Assembly (NCBI RefSeq): GCF_001687325.1
Contig: NZ_LZRD01000021.1
Span: 62,001-126,000, forward strand
Reading direction: 5' to 3'
Length of the DNA stretch: 64,000 nucleotides
Source: Streptomyces sp. PTY087I2
Lineage (GTDB): Bacteria > Actinomycetota > Actinomycetes > Streptomycetales > Streptomycetaceae
Shown: in pieces, positions 41,458 through 49,305 of the stretch
Layout of the letters: every line of letters begins with the position of its first letter
Numbering within the stretch: the stretch's first letter is position 1
Position numbers and translations under genes: made by a program
The notes under the pieces: generated by a model
Database searches by the model: none
The model's input: the letters and a program-made list of their open reading frames with translations, nothing else
Told to the model about the DNA's origin: nothing

Positions 41458-43212
41458 GTGCGCAAGGTGCTCATCGCCAACCGTGGCGAAATCGCTGTCC
41501 GCGTTGCTCGGGCGTGCCGGGACGCGGGGATCGCGAGTGTCGCGGTCTACGCCGAGCCGGACCGGGACGCGTTGCATGTCCGGGCCGCTGACGAGGCGTT
41601 CGCCCTGGGCGGTGACACCCCGGCCGCCAGCTATCTGGACATGGCCAAGGTGCTACAGGCCGCCGCGGACTCCGGGGCGGACGCGATCCACCCGGGGTAC
41701 GGGTTCCTGTCGGAGAACGCGGAGTTCGCCCAGGCCGTCCTGGACGCCGGGCTGACCTGGATCGGCCCGCCCCCGCAGGCGATCCGCGACCTCGGCGACA
41801 AGGTCGCCGCCCGGCACATCGCCCAGCGCGCGGGCGCCCCGCTCGTGGCGGGCACCCCGGACCCGGTCTCCGGCTCCGACGAGGTCGTCGCGTTCGCCGA
41901 GCAGAACGGCCTCCCGATCGCGATCAAGGCCGCCTTCGGCGGTGGCGGGCGCGGCCTGAAGGTGGCCCGCACGCTGGAGGAGATCCCGGAGCTGTACGAC
42001 TCCGCGGTCCGCGAGGCGGTCGCGGCGTTCGGCCGGGGCGAGTGCTTCGTCGAGCGCTACCTCGACAAGCCGCGCCACGTGGAGACCCAGTGCCTGGCCG
42101 ACCAGCACGGCAACGTGGTCGTCGTCTCCACCCGTGACTGCTCGCTCCAGCGCCGCCACCAGAAGCTGGTGGAGGAGGCCCCGGCCCCCTTCCTGACCCA
42201 GGCGCAGAACGACGAGCTGTACGCGGCGTCCAAGGCGATCCTCAAGGAAGCCGGTTACGTCGGCGCGGGCACGGTCGAGTTCCTGGTGGGCCTCGACGGC
42301 ACGATCTCCTTCCTGGAGGTCAACACCCGCCTCCAGGTCGAGCACCCGGTCACCGAGGAGGTCACCGGCATCGACCTCGTACGCGAGATGTTCCGCATCG
42401 CCGACGGCGAGGAGCTGGGCTACGACGACCCGGCGGTGCGCGGTCACTCCTTCGAGTTCCGGATCAACGGCGAGGACCCGGGCCGCAACTTCCTGCCCGC
42501 CCCCGGCACGGTGACGCTGTTCGCCCCGCCGACCGGCCCCGGCGTCCGTCTGGACGCGGGCGTCGAGTCCGGCTCGGTCATCGGCCCGGCCTGGGACTCC
42601 CTCCTGGCCAAGCTGATCGTCACCGGCGCCACCCGCGAGCAGGCGCTCCAGCGGGCCGCCCGCGCGCTGGCGGAGTTCCAGGTCGAGGGCATGGCCACGG
42701 CGATCCCGTTCCACCGGGCCGTCGTCACCGACCCCGCCTTCACCGCGGACCCGTTCACCGTGCACACGCGGTGGATCGAGACCGAGTTCGTCAACGACAT
42801 CAAGCCCTTCGCCGCTCCCGCCGAGGCGGACGCGGAGGACGAGGCCGGTCGCGAGACGGTCGTCGTCGAGGTCGGCGGCAAGCGCCTGGAGGTCTCGCTG
42901 CCGTCCTCGCTGGGCATGAGCCTGGCGCGTACGGGCCTGGCGGCCGGCGCCAAGCCGAAGCGCCGCGCGGCGAAGAAGGCCGGCTCCGCCGCCTCGGGCG
43001 ACTCCCTCGCCTCGCCCATGCAGGGCACCATCGTCAAGATCGCGGTGGAGGAGGGCCAGGAGGTCAAGGAGGGCGACCTCGTCGTCGTCCTGGAGGCCAT
43101 GAAGATGGAGCAGCCGCTCAACGCGCACCGCTCCGGCACCGTCAAGGGCCTCACCGCCGAGGTCGGCGCCTCCGTCTCCTCCGGCGCCCTGATCTGCGAG
43201 ATCAAGGACTGA
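41458..43212 (+). CDS. accA2: acyl-CoA carboxylase alpha subunit (biotin carboxylase plus carrier)
   Basis: This subunit carboxylates biotin with ATP and bicarbonate and carries it to PccB. The 584-residue protein has an N-terminal biotin carboxylase domain (AFGGGGRGLKV glycine loop, EYRLDKPRH-type region at FVERYLDKPRHVE, FLEVNTRLQVEHPVTEEV) and a C-terminal biotinyl domain with EAMKMEQ, biotin on Lys549. An Ala/Lys-rich linker lies at about residues 495-520. GTG 41458 follows GAGGAGG. It is separated from pccB by maf and two small genes, as in other streptomycetes. Confidence 0.94.
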   Translation: MRKVLIANRGEIAVRVARACRDAGIASVAVYAEPDRDALHVRAADEAFALGGDTPAASYLDMAKVLQAAADSGADAIHPGYGFLSENAEFAQAVLDAGLTWIGPPPQAIRDLGDKVAARHIAQRAGAPLVAGTPDPVSGSDEVVAFAEQNGLPIAIKAAFGGGGRGLKVARTLEEIPELYDSAVREAVAAFGRGECFVERYLDKPRHVETQCLADQHGNVVVVSTRDCSLQRRHQKLVEEAPAPFLTQAQNDELYAASKAILKEAGYVGAGTVEFLVGLDGTISFLEVNTRLQVEHPVTEEVTGIDLVREMFRIADGEELGYDDPAVRGHSFEFRINGEDPGRNFLPAPGTVTLFAPPTGPGVRLDAGVESGSVIGPAWDSLLAKLIVTGATREQALQRAARALAEFQVEGMATAIPFHRAVVTDPAFTADPFTVHTRWIETEFVNDIKPFAAPAEADAEDEAGRETVVVEVGGKRLEVSLPSSLGMSLARTGLAAGAKPKRRAAKKAGSAASGDSLASPMQGTIVKIAVEEGQEVKEGDLVVVLEAMKMEQPLNAHRSGTVKGLTAEVGASVSSGALICEIKD

Positions 43213-43226
43213 CCGCCCGCACGCTC

Positions 43227-43273
43227 CGAAGGGGCCCTGTCCACGTCGTGACGGCGTGGACAGGGCCCCTTCG
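43227..43273. terminator. 19-bp perfect hairpin after accA2
   Basis: Bases 43227-43245 pair perfectly with 43255-43273 around a nine-base loop. It lies 14 bases beyond the accA2 stop and is the accA2 terminator. Confidence 0.85.
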
Positions 43274-43330
43274 TCGCAGTGGCATCCTGGAACCGACGAG
43301 GGTCCGAGGACCGAGGGAGGGGCGAAAGCC

Positions 43331-43927
43331 ATGGCAGGGGCGATCCCGATGGACACGAGCACGGCACAGCCGCCGGCCCGGCCGATGCGCGCGGACGCGC
43401 GCCGGAACCACGACCGGCTGGTGGGCGAGGCGCGCAGGTCCTTCGCCGAGCACGGTACGGACGCCTCGCTGGAGGACATCGCCCGGCGGGCGGGCGTCGG
43501 CATCGGCACCCTCTACCGCCACTTCCCGAACCGGGACGCCCTGATGAACGCGGTCTTCCAGGACGCCCTGTGCTCCCTCCTGGACCGCTCCCGGGAACTG
43601 GCGGCGGCGGAGGCCCCGTGCCGGGCGCTGGTGGAGTGGCTGGGCGCGATCGTCACTCATGCGGGTGAGTACCGTGGCCTGGCCCACTCCCTGATGTCCG
43701 CCTCACGCGACGAGACCTCGCCCCTGGTGCAGTGCCACCTGCCGCTCCGGGAAGCGGGCGCGGGGCTGCTGCGGCGGGCCCAGGAGAGCGGTTCCGTACG
43801 GGACGACGTCTCCATCGACGACCTGCTCCAGCTGACGAACGCGATCGCCCTGGCCGCCGAACAATCACCGGACGACCCGGAGTTGGCGGAGCGGCTGCTG
43901 CGGTTGACGCTGCGGGGGCTGAAGTAG
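43331..43927 (+). CDS. TetR family transcriptional regulator
   Basis: This 198-residue protein has the TetR helix-turn-helix SLEDIARRAGVGIGTLYRHFPNRDALMNAVF near residues 45-75 and a helical ligand domain. ATG 43331 follows GGGAGGGG. It lies downstream of accA2 on the same strand but behind that gene's terminator, so it is probably expressed on its own. The target and ligand are unknown. Confidence 0.88.
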   Translation: MAGAIPMDTSTAQPPARPMRADARRNHDRLVGEARRSFAEHGTDASLEDIARRAGVGIGTLYRHFPNRDALMNAVFQDALCSLLDRSRELAAAEAPCRALVEWLGAIVTHAGEYRGLAHSLMSASRDETSPLVQCHLPLREAGAGLLRRAQESGSVRDDVSIDDLLQLTNAIALAAEQSPDDPELAERLLRLTLRGLK

Positions 43928-43934
43928 GGCAGGG

Positions 43935-44603
43935 TCAGTCTTCGGCCGGTACGTCGAGCTCGTCGCCGAGGTCCTGGCCGAGGGCGTTGGCGGCCTTCAG
44001 CCGGAATCCGTGGATCAGGAGGCAGGTCAGCGAGCGCGGCCCGGGCCGCCACCGTCTCGGGGTGTTCGGGGCCGTCGGTCCGCTGGTGGGAGGCGACGAC
44101 CTGTTGCTGCATGGCGACGGCGTCTTCCGGACGGTCGGTTCTCGCGTAGTCGCGTGCGAGAAGCGCCCTCGTCCAAGACGGAGCCGTCCCGGTGCGGCGG
44201 CCACCACGGCTCCATTCCTGCCGGGTCGGTGACGTCGTCGAGGACGACGAACCAGCTGCGGGACGTCGTCGCCAGCCGGGAAAGGAAGGCCCGCGCGTCC
44301 TCGTCCGGCCTGCTCCCCGCCGTGCCGGGCGTGTGGACGAGCGCGACGGCGTGGGCGTAGGCGCCGCCGCTCGCTCTCGTTCCCGACCGCGTTGCCGCGT
44401 ACGTCGCCCACAGCGCCGATGGCGTTGTCGCTGATGTCCCCGCCCGCGACAATCCCGCCGCGTCCGGCCCGCAGGCGGCGGCTGTTCTCGCCGGGCCCGC
44501 CAGGACCGCGACGGCCCACACCGCCGTACGACCGGCGCCCGAAACCCCTGCCATGGCAGCCCCGTACAGTCCGAGCATCACGTCCAAGCCCATTGCGTAT
44601 CAA
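43935..44603 (-). pseudogene. remnant of an NB-ARC/TPR gene
   Basis: Three minus-strand frames carry pieces of one protein in the right order. First comes AVGDVRGNAVGNESER (near 44400). Then, in another frame, WFVVLDDVTDPAG (near 44250), a Walker B-like segment after GPARTAAA-type remains. Then, in a third frame, LLARDYARTDRPEDAVAMQQQ and TDGPEHPETVAARAALADL (near 44050-44150), a classic TPR unit. It ends GFRLKAANALGQDLGDELD. Between the ATPase and TPR parts there is an abrupt join, so an internal deletion and at least two frameshifts are likely. No intact frame covers it. Confidence 0.65.
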
Positions 44604-44670
44604 GGACGTTGAACTGCCGAACGGACGCCGGGACGGAAGGCAGGTGACGAGGGCTTCCGAGCCGCCCTGC

Positions 44671-45633
44671 CTACCGCCGCCGCAGATCCGCCACCCGGGC
44701 CCGCTGCTCGCCCGAGACGTCCGTCAGGGCGGAGGCGCTGCGCAACTGTGGGCCGAGGCCGCCGTTCTGGGTGCGGCGCTGGCCGGGCAGGGGCATGTCC
44801 CTCCGGGGGCGGCCCCCCTGAGGGGGACCGTCCCCGCCCGGCGCGTCCGCGTCCGGGCCGGCCACCGTGACCTCCACCCCCTGGTCGGCCAGGGACTGGA
44901 GCTCGGCGGCGGCCCGCTCGTCGTGGAGCGGGGGCTCGTCGGTCACCAGGCGGGTGATCAGTTCGGTGGGCACCGTCTGGAACATGGTGTCCGAGCCGAG
45001 CTTGGTGTGGTCCGCCAGGACGACCACCTCCGCGGCGGCGTGCACGAGCGCCCGGTCGACGCTGGCCGAGAGCATGTTGGAGGTGGACAGGCCACGCTCC
45101 GCCGTGAGGCCGCTCCCGGAGAGGAAGGCCCGGGAGACCCGCAGCCCCTGGAGGGACTGCTCGGCCCCGCTGCCCACCAGCGCGTAGTTGCTCCCGCGCA
45201 GGGTGCCGCCGGTCATGACGACTTCGACCCGGTTGGCATGGGCCAACGCCTGTGCCACCAGCAGGGAGTTGGTGACGACGGTCAGACCGGGGACCCGCGC
45301 GAGCCGGCGGGCCAGCTCCTGCGTGGTCGTACCGGCGCCGACCACGATGGCCTCGCCCTCGCCGACGAGGCCCGCGGCCAGGTCGGCGATCGCGGTCTTC
45401 TCCGCGGTGGAGAGATGGGATTTCTGCGGAAAGCCGGACTCCCGCGTAAAACCGCCCGGCAAGACCGCACCGCCGTGCCGGCGGTCGAGGAGTCCTTCTG
45501 CCTCCAGTGCCCGCACGTCCCGCCGTACGGTCACTTCGGAGGTCTGGACGACGCGGGCGAGCTCACGGAGCGATACCGCCCCGTTGGCGCGCACCATTTC
45601 GAGGATCAATTGACGACGTTCTGCAGCGAACAC
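44671..45633 (-). CDS. DeoR family transcriptional regulator
   Basis: This 320-residue protein has an N-terminal DeoR winged helix (RRQLILEMVRANGAVSLRELARVVQTSEVTVRRDVRALE) and a C-terminal sugar-phosphate-binding domain (VVGAGTTTQELARRLA, TGGTLRGSNYALVG, SGSGLTAERG). The last 60 residues are disordered and basic. GTG 45633 has no ribosome site, and a short palindrome ACTGACAGT lies at 45637-45645, so it may be translated leaderless. It is next to the nucleoside salvage genes. It is a candidate, but unproven, regulator of the CTACGCGCGTAG sites. Confidence 0.9.
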   Translation of the reverse strand: MFAAERRQLILEMVRANGAVSLRELARVVQTSEVTVRRDVRALEAEGLLDRRHGGAVLPGGFTRESGFPQKSHLSTAEKTAIADLAAGLVGEGEAIVVGAGTTTQELARRLARVPGLTVVTNSLLVAQALAHANRVEVVMTGGTLRGSNYALVGSGAEQSLQGLRVSRAFLSGSGLTAERGLSTSNMLSASVDRALVHAAAEVVVLADHTKLGSDTMFQTVPTELITRLVTDEPPLHDERAAAELQSLADQGVEVTVAGPDADAPGGDGPPQGGRPRRDMPLPGQRRTQNGGLGPQLRSASALTDVSGEQRARVADLRRR

Positions 45634-45703
45634 GAAACTGACAGTAACCTGCCCGTCGGTGAGTTTTCAGCAGTTTGCGCCGAATAACAGAAGTTGTACT
45701 TCA

Positions 45704-45735
45704 AAGGGGCCTCCAAGTGGTATAGGAGGCCCCTT
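45704..45735. terminator. hairpin downstream of the LpdA-like gene
   Basis: AAGGGGCCTCC (45704-45714) pairs with GGAGGCCCCTT (45725-45735) around a ten-base loop. It lies 85 bases beyond the stop of the minus-strand flavoprotein gene and just ahead of the DeoR gene start. Confidence 0.7.
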
Positions 45736-45819
45736 CGTTGCTCAGGGATGATCACGAGGCGGGCGGAGCGCCGCCCGATCCGCCGGGGTTTGACGCGAGT
45801 TGCCCGGGTTACCGGACCC

Positions 45820-47259
45820 TCAGCCCTCGCCCGTGAGCTTGCGGGTGTGCAACTGCCGGGCCACTTCGGCGATCGATCCGGACAGGGACGGGTACACGGT
45901 GAAAGCGTTTGCGATCTGTTCCACCGTCAGGTTGTTGTCGACCGCGATCGAGATCGGGTGGATCAGCTCGCTGGCGCGCGGCGCGACCACGCAGCCGCCG
46001 ACCACGATCCCCGTACCGGGACGGCAGAAGATCTTGACGAAGCCGTCGCGGATGCCCTGCATCTTGGCGCGCGGGTTGCGCAGCAGCGGCAGTTTCACGA
46101 CCCGGGCCTCGATCTTGCCCGCGTCGACGTCGGCCTGGCTGTAGCCGACGGTGGCGATCTCCGGGTCGGTGAAGACGTTGGCGGAGACGGCCTTGAGGTT
46201 CAGCGGGGCGACCGCGTCGCCGAGGAAGTGGTACATCGCGATCCGGCCCTGCATCGCGGCGACCGAGGCGAGCGCGAAGATCCCGGTGACGTCACCGGCC
46301 GCGTAGACGCCGGGGGCGCTGGTGCGCGAGACCCGGTCGGTGAGGACGTGCCCGGAGTCCTTGAGCCGTACACCGGCCTCCTCCAGGCCCATGCCCGCGG
46401 TGTTCGGGATCGCGCCGACCGCCATCAGACAGTGCGAACCGGTGATGACCCGGCCGTCGGCGAGCGTCACCTCGACCCGGTCGCCGACCCGCTTGGCGGA
46501 CTGGGCGCGGGAGCGGGCCATGACGTTCATCCCGCGGCGGCGGAAGACGTCCTCCAGGACGGCGGCGGCGTCCGGGTCCTCCCCCGGCAGCACCCGGTCA
46601 CGGGAGGAGACGAGGGTGACGCGCGAGCCGAGCGCCTGGTACGCCCCGGCGAACTCGGCGCCGGTGACACCGGATCCGACGACGATGAGCTCCTCGGGCA
46701 GCTCGTCGAGGTCGTACACCTGGGTCCAGTTCAGGATGCGCTCGCCGTCGGGCAGCGCGTCCGGGATCTCCCGGGGATGACCGCCGGTCGCTATCAGCAC
46801 GGCATCGGCGGTGAGCCGCTCCTCGGTGCCGTCGGCGGCCGTGACGACGACCTGCCGGGATCCGTCGGCGGCCTGGAGCCCGTCGAGCCGGCCCCGGCCG
46901 CGCATCACGCGGGCGCCGGCCCGGGTGACGGACGCGGTGATGTCGTGGGACTGGGCGAGCGCGAGGCGCTTGACCCGTCGGTTGACCTTGCCGAGGTCCA
47001 CGCCGACGACCCGGGCGGCCTGCTCCATGTGCGGGGTGTCGTCGGCGACGATGATGCCCAGTTCCTCGTACGAGGAGTCGAAGGTGGTCATCACCTCGGC
47101 CGTCGCGATCAGGGTCTTCGAGGGCACGCAGTCGGTGAGGACCGAAGCCCCGCCGAGGCCGTCGCAGTCGACGACGGTCACCTCCGCACCGAGCTGGGCG
47201 CCCACCAGGGCCGCCTCGTAGCCGCCGGGGCCGCCGCCGATGATCACGATCCGGGTCAC
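45820..47259 (-). CDS. LpdA-like NAD(P)H dehydrogenase (quinone), single-Cys form
   Basis: This 479-residue FAD flavoprotein has the dinucleotide motifs VIIGGGPGGYEAA and VVGSGVTGAEFAGA, and VYAAGDVTGIF. It matches the dihydrolipoamide dehydrogenase fold, but the redox motif reads GGASVLTDCVPSK, so only one of the two active-site cysteines is present. It therefore cannot be a normal disulfide reductase. The M. tuberculosis LpdA (Rv3303c) has the same defect and is a NAD(P)H:quinone reductase, which is the best analogy. GTG 47259 follows GAGGCGG. Confidence 0.88.
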   Translation of the reverse strand: MTRIVIIGGGPGGYEAALVGAQLGAEVTVVDCDGLGGASVLTDCVPSKTLIATAEVMTTFDSSYEELGIIVADDTPHMEQAARVVGVDLGKVNRRVKRLALAQSHDITASVTRAGARVMRGRGRLDGLQAADGSRQVVVTAADGTEERLTADAVLIATGGHPREIPDALPDGERILNWTQVYDLDELPEELIVVGSGVTGAEFAGAYQALGSRVTLVSSRDRVLPGEDPDAAAVLEDVFRRRGMNVMARSRAQSAKRVGDRVEVTLADGRVITGSHCLMAVGAIPNTAGMGLEEAGVRLKDSGHVLTDRVSRTSAPGVYAAGDVTGIFALASVAAMQGRIAMYHFLGDAVAPLNLKAVSANVFTDPEIATVGYSQADVDAGKIEARVVKLPLLRNPRAKMQGIRDGFVKIFCRPGTGIVVGGCVVAPRASELIHPISIAVDNNLTVEQIANAFTVYPSLSGSIAEVARQLHTRKLTGEG

Positions 47260-47392
47260 GAAAAGTCCGCCTCGCGTTGTGTAACCCGCGGCCGCCTGCC
47301 GCCCCGGCCGGGGGTCCGGGGGATCGCCCCGGGGGAATGCAGTACGTACTCCATTGTCCCGCACGCGCCAAGGTGCTTCGCCCCGGGGCCCT

Positions 47393-47470
47393 CCATACGG
47401 GAAAGAGGACGTCCGCCGTACGGGAACGGGGAGGCCGCCCGTACCGGAACGGGCGCGTCCGCCGCACGTG
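47393..47470. repeat. degenerate 23-base tandem repeat
   Basis: Three consecutive 23-base units (47393, 47416 and 47439) plus a partial fourth share the form CC(G/A)(T/C)ACGGGAA(A/C)G with a G/C-rich end. They sit in the leader between two divergent genes. They could be operators or slipped-strand products. Confidence 0.5.
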
Positions 47471-47553
47471 AACTAGGGCCTTGCACTCCCCCGACCGGGG
47501 CCTTCGTCACAGGAACCGCCGCTCCCGCCGCCACCTCCCGTACCCTCGGACCC

Positions 47554-47991
47554 ATGTCGCTCTACGCCGCGTACGCCGGCAACCTCGACGCGCGGCTGAT
47601 GACCCGCCGCGCCCCGCATTCCCCGATGCGCAGCACCGGCTGGCTCAACGGCTGGCGGCTGACCTTCGGCGGGGAGCAGATGGGCTGGGAGGGGGCGCTG
47701 GCCACCGTGGTGGAGGCGCCGCGCTCCCAGGTCTTCGTCGCGCTGTACGACCTGGCGCCCATGGACGAGGACTCCATGGACCGCTGGGAGGGCGTCGGCC
47801 TCGACATCTACCGCCGCATGCGCATCCGGGTGCACACCCTGGACGGCGAGGAGCCGGCCTGGATCTACGTGCTCAACGGGTATGAGGGCGGGCTGCCCTC
47901 GGCACGCTATCTGGGCGAGATCGCGGACGCGGCCGAGTCCGCGGGCGCGCCGCACGACTATGTGATGGAACTGCGCAAACGCCCCTGCTGA
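47554..47991 (+). CDS. gamma-glutamylcyclotransferase family protein
   Basis: This 145-residue protein has the family N-terminus LYAAYAGNLDARLMTRRAP, where YGN-like AGNL is the substrate loop, and LYDLAPMDEDSMDRWEG with the catalytic glutamate region. The related enzymes release 5-oxoproline from gamma-glutamyl compounds. Streptomycetes lack glutathione, so the substrate is unclear. ATG 47554 was used. It is divergent from the LpdA-like gene across a 294-base region containing tandem repeats. Confidence 0.85.
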   Translation: MSLYAAYAGNLDARLMTRRAPHSPMRSTGWLNGWRLTFGGEQMGWEGALATVVEAPRSQVFVALYDLAPMDEDSMDRWEGVGLDIYRRMRIRVHTLDGEEPAWIYVLNGYEGGLPSARYLGEIADAAESAGAPHDYVMELRKRPC

Positions 47992-48070
47992 CCAGGGCGG
48001 ACACGGACCCGGCCGACCCCTCTTCGTACAAAAGCACAAACACCACGTACGCGTCTTTGCGCCAGTGCAT

Positions 48071-48082
48071 CTACGCGCGTAG
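48071..48082. promoter_or_regulatory. palindrome CTACGCGCGTAG before the nucleoside phosphorylase gene
   Basis: A perfect 12-base palindrome 25 bases before the GTG of the phosphorylase gene. Identical copies are at 51789-51800 (deoC) and 63294-63305 (adenosine deaminase). Position and sharing suggest a repressor operator. Confidence 0.7.
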
Positions 48083-48107
48083 GGATTCAGCGGTTACGCT
48101 CGTCCGC

Positions 48108-48932
48108 GTGAACGCATCTGTTATTCCGGACAACATCCAGGGCGACCCGCAGGCGGCAGCCGCCGGGGCCGCCGCCCGCCTGCGCGAGCTGACCGGCGCC
48201 GAGACCCATGACGTCGCCCTGGTCATGGGCTCCGGCTGGGCGCCCGCGGGCGAGGCACTCGGCGTCCCGGAGGCCGAGTTCCCCGTGACCGAGCTGCCGG
48301 GCTTCCCGGCGCCCGCCGTCGAGGGCCACGGCGGCACGGTCCGCTCGTACAAGATCGGCGAGAAGCGCGCGCTGGTCTTCCTCGGCCGCACCCACTTCTA
48401 CGAGGGCCGGGGCGTCGCCGCCGTCGCCCACGGAGTCCGTACGGCGGTGGCCGCGGGCTGCAAGACCGTCGTCCTGACGAACGGCTGCGGTGGTCTGCGC
48501 GAGGGCATGCGCCCGGGTCAGCCGGTCCTGATCAGCGACCACATCAACCTGACGGCCGCCTCACCGATCATCGGCGCCAACTTCGTCGACCTGACCGACC
48601 TGTACTCCCCGCGGCTGCGCGCGCTGTGCAAGGAGATCGACGACACCCTCGAAGAAGGCGTGTACGTCCAGTTCCCCGGCCCGCACTACGAGACCCCGGC
48701 CGAGATCAACATGGTCCGGGTCATGGGCGGCGACCTGGTCGGCATGTCCACGGTCCTGGAGGCCATCGCGGCCCGCGAGGCGGGCGCCGAGGTGCTCGGC
48801 CTCTCCCTGGTCACCAACCTGGCGGCGGGCCTCTCCGGCGAACCCCTCAACCACGAGGAGGTCCTCCAGGCGGGCCGCGACTCGGCGACCCGGATGGGCG
48901 CGCTGCTGGCGAGGGTGCTGGAGCGTATCTAA
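48108..48932 (+). CDS. purine-nucleoside phosphorylase
   Basis: The enzyme splits purine (deoxy)nucleosides with phosphate into base and (deoxy)ribose-1-phosphate. The 274-residue trimeric-type protein has MGSGWAPAG at the phosphate site, LGRTHFYEGRG, TNGCGGLREGMRPGQ, and GPHYETPAEINMVRVMGGDLVGMST with the base-binding residues. GTG 48108 was used; the first residue is close to the conserved start. It is preceded by the palindrome at 48071. Downstream is a phosphomutase, the next step in the route. Confidence 0.94.
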   Translation: MNASVIPDNIQGDPQAAAAGAAARLRELTGAETHDVALVMGSGWAPAGEALGVPEAEFPVTELPGFPAPAVEGHGGTVRSYKIGEKRALVFLGRTHFYEGRGVAAVAHGVRTAVAAGCKTVVLTNGCGGLREGMRPGQPVLISDHINLTAASPIIGANFVDLTDLYSPRLRALCKEIDDTLEEGVYVQFPGPHYETPAEINMVRVMGGDLVGMSTVLEAIAAREAGAEVLGLSLVTNLAAGLSGEPLNHEEVLQAGRDSATRMGALLARVLERI

Positions 48933-48990
48933 GAGCGTATCTAAGGCCGAGCCCGGCTTTCCGGACCGCCCGGCGCTTTCCGCTTCCGCT

Positions 48991-49234
48991 CCTTCCCGCG
49001 CTGGAGGACCGGGACCACTTCAGCCCCTCCCGCGCTGGAGGAGCGGGCCGCTTCCGCCCCTTCCCGCGCTGGAGGACCGGGCCGTTTCCGTCCCTCCCGC
49101 ACTGGAGGACCGGGACCACTTCAGCCCCTCCCGCGCTGGAGGAGCGGGCCGCTTCCGCCTCCTCCCGCGCCTGAGGACCGGGCCATTCCAGCCCCTCCGG
49201 CGTTTGAGGAGCGGGGTCCGGGGCGGAGCCCCGG
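48991..49234. repeat. seven-unit tandem array of a 33-base extragenic repeat
   Basis: Seven units of 33-34 bases begin at 48991, 49024, 49057, 49091, 49125, 49158 and 49192. Core: CCCGCGCTGGAGGA(C/G)CGGG with variable ends. Units 2 and 5 are identical over 33 bases and units 1 and 4 nearly so, giving a 100-base higher-order repeat. Unit 7 runs into GGGGTCCGGGGCGGAGCCCC, a hairpin. The array fills the 373-base gap between the phosphorylase and phosphomutase genes. A single inverted copy is at 56468-56514. Confidence 0.85.
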
Positions 49235-49305
49235 CGGCCCACCCACCCGCACCGCCCCACCACCCGCCCGCACCCACCTCCGCACACCCCCGAAAGGCGG
49301 CCCCC

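Noticed and set aside
43331..43927. The TetR gene as part of the accA2 operon
   Set aside because: A perfect 19-bp hairpin lies between accA2 and this gene, so separate transcription is more likely.
44027..44593. A 188-codon minus-strand frame as a functional gene
   Set aside because: Its first two thirds carry an ATPase remnant, but the end shifts out of the TPR-coding frame; homology continues in other frames, so a pseudogene is the better call.
45694..47991. A 765-codon plus-strand frame running through the LpdA-like gene
   Set aside because: It lies antisense to a clear flavoprotein gene and then runs into the cyclotransferase frame; only the last 145 codons (47554-47991) are real.
48991..49234. 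Possible CRISPR array
   Set aside because: Units abut without unique spacers and no cas genes are present; the unit also occurs singly elsewhere, so it is an extragenic tandem repeat.
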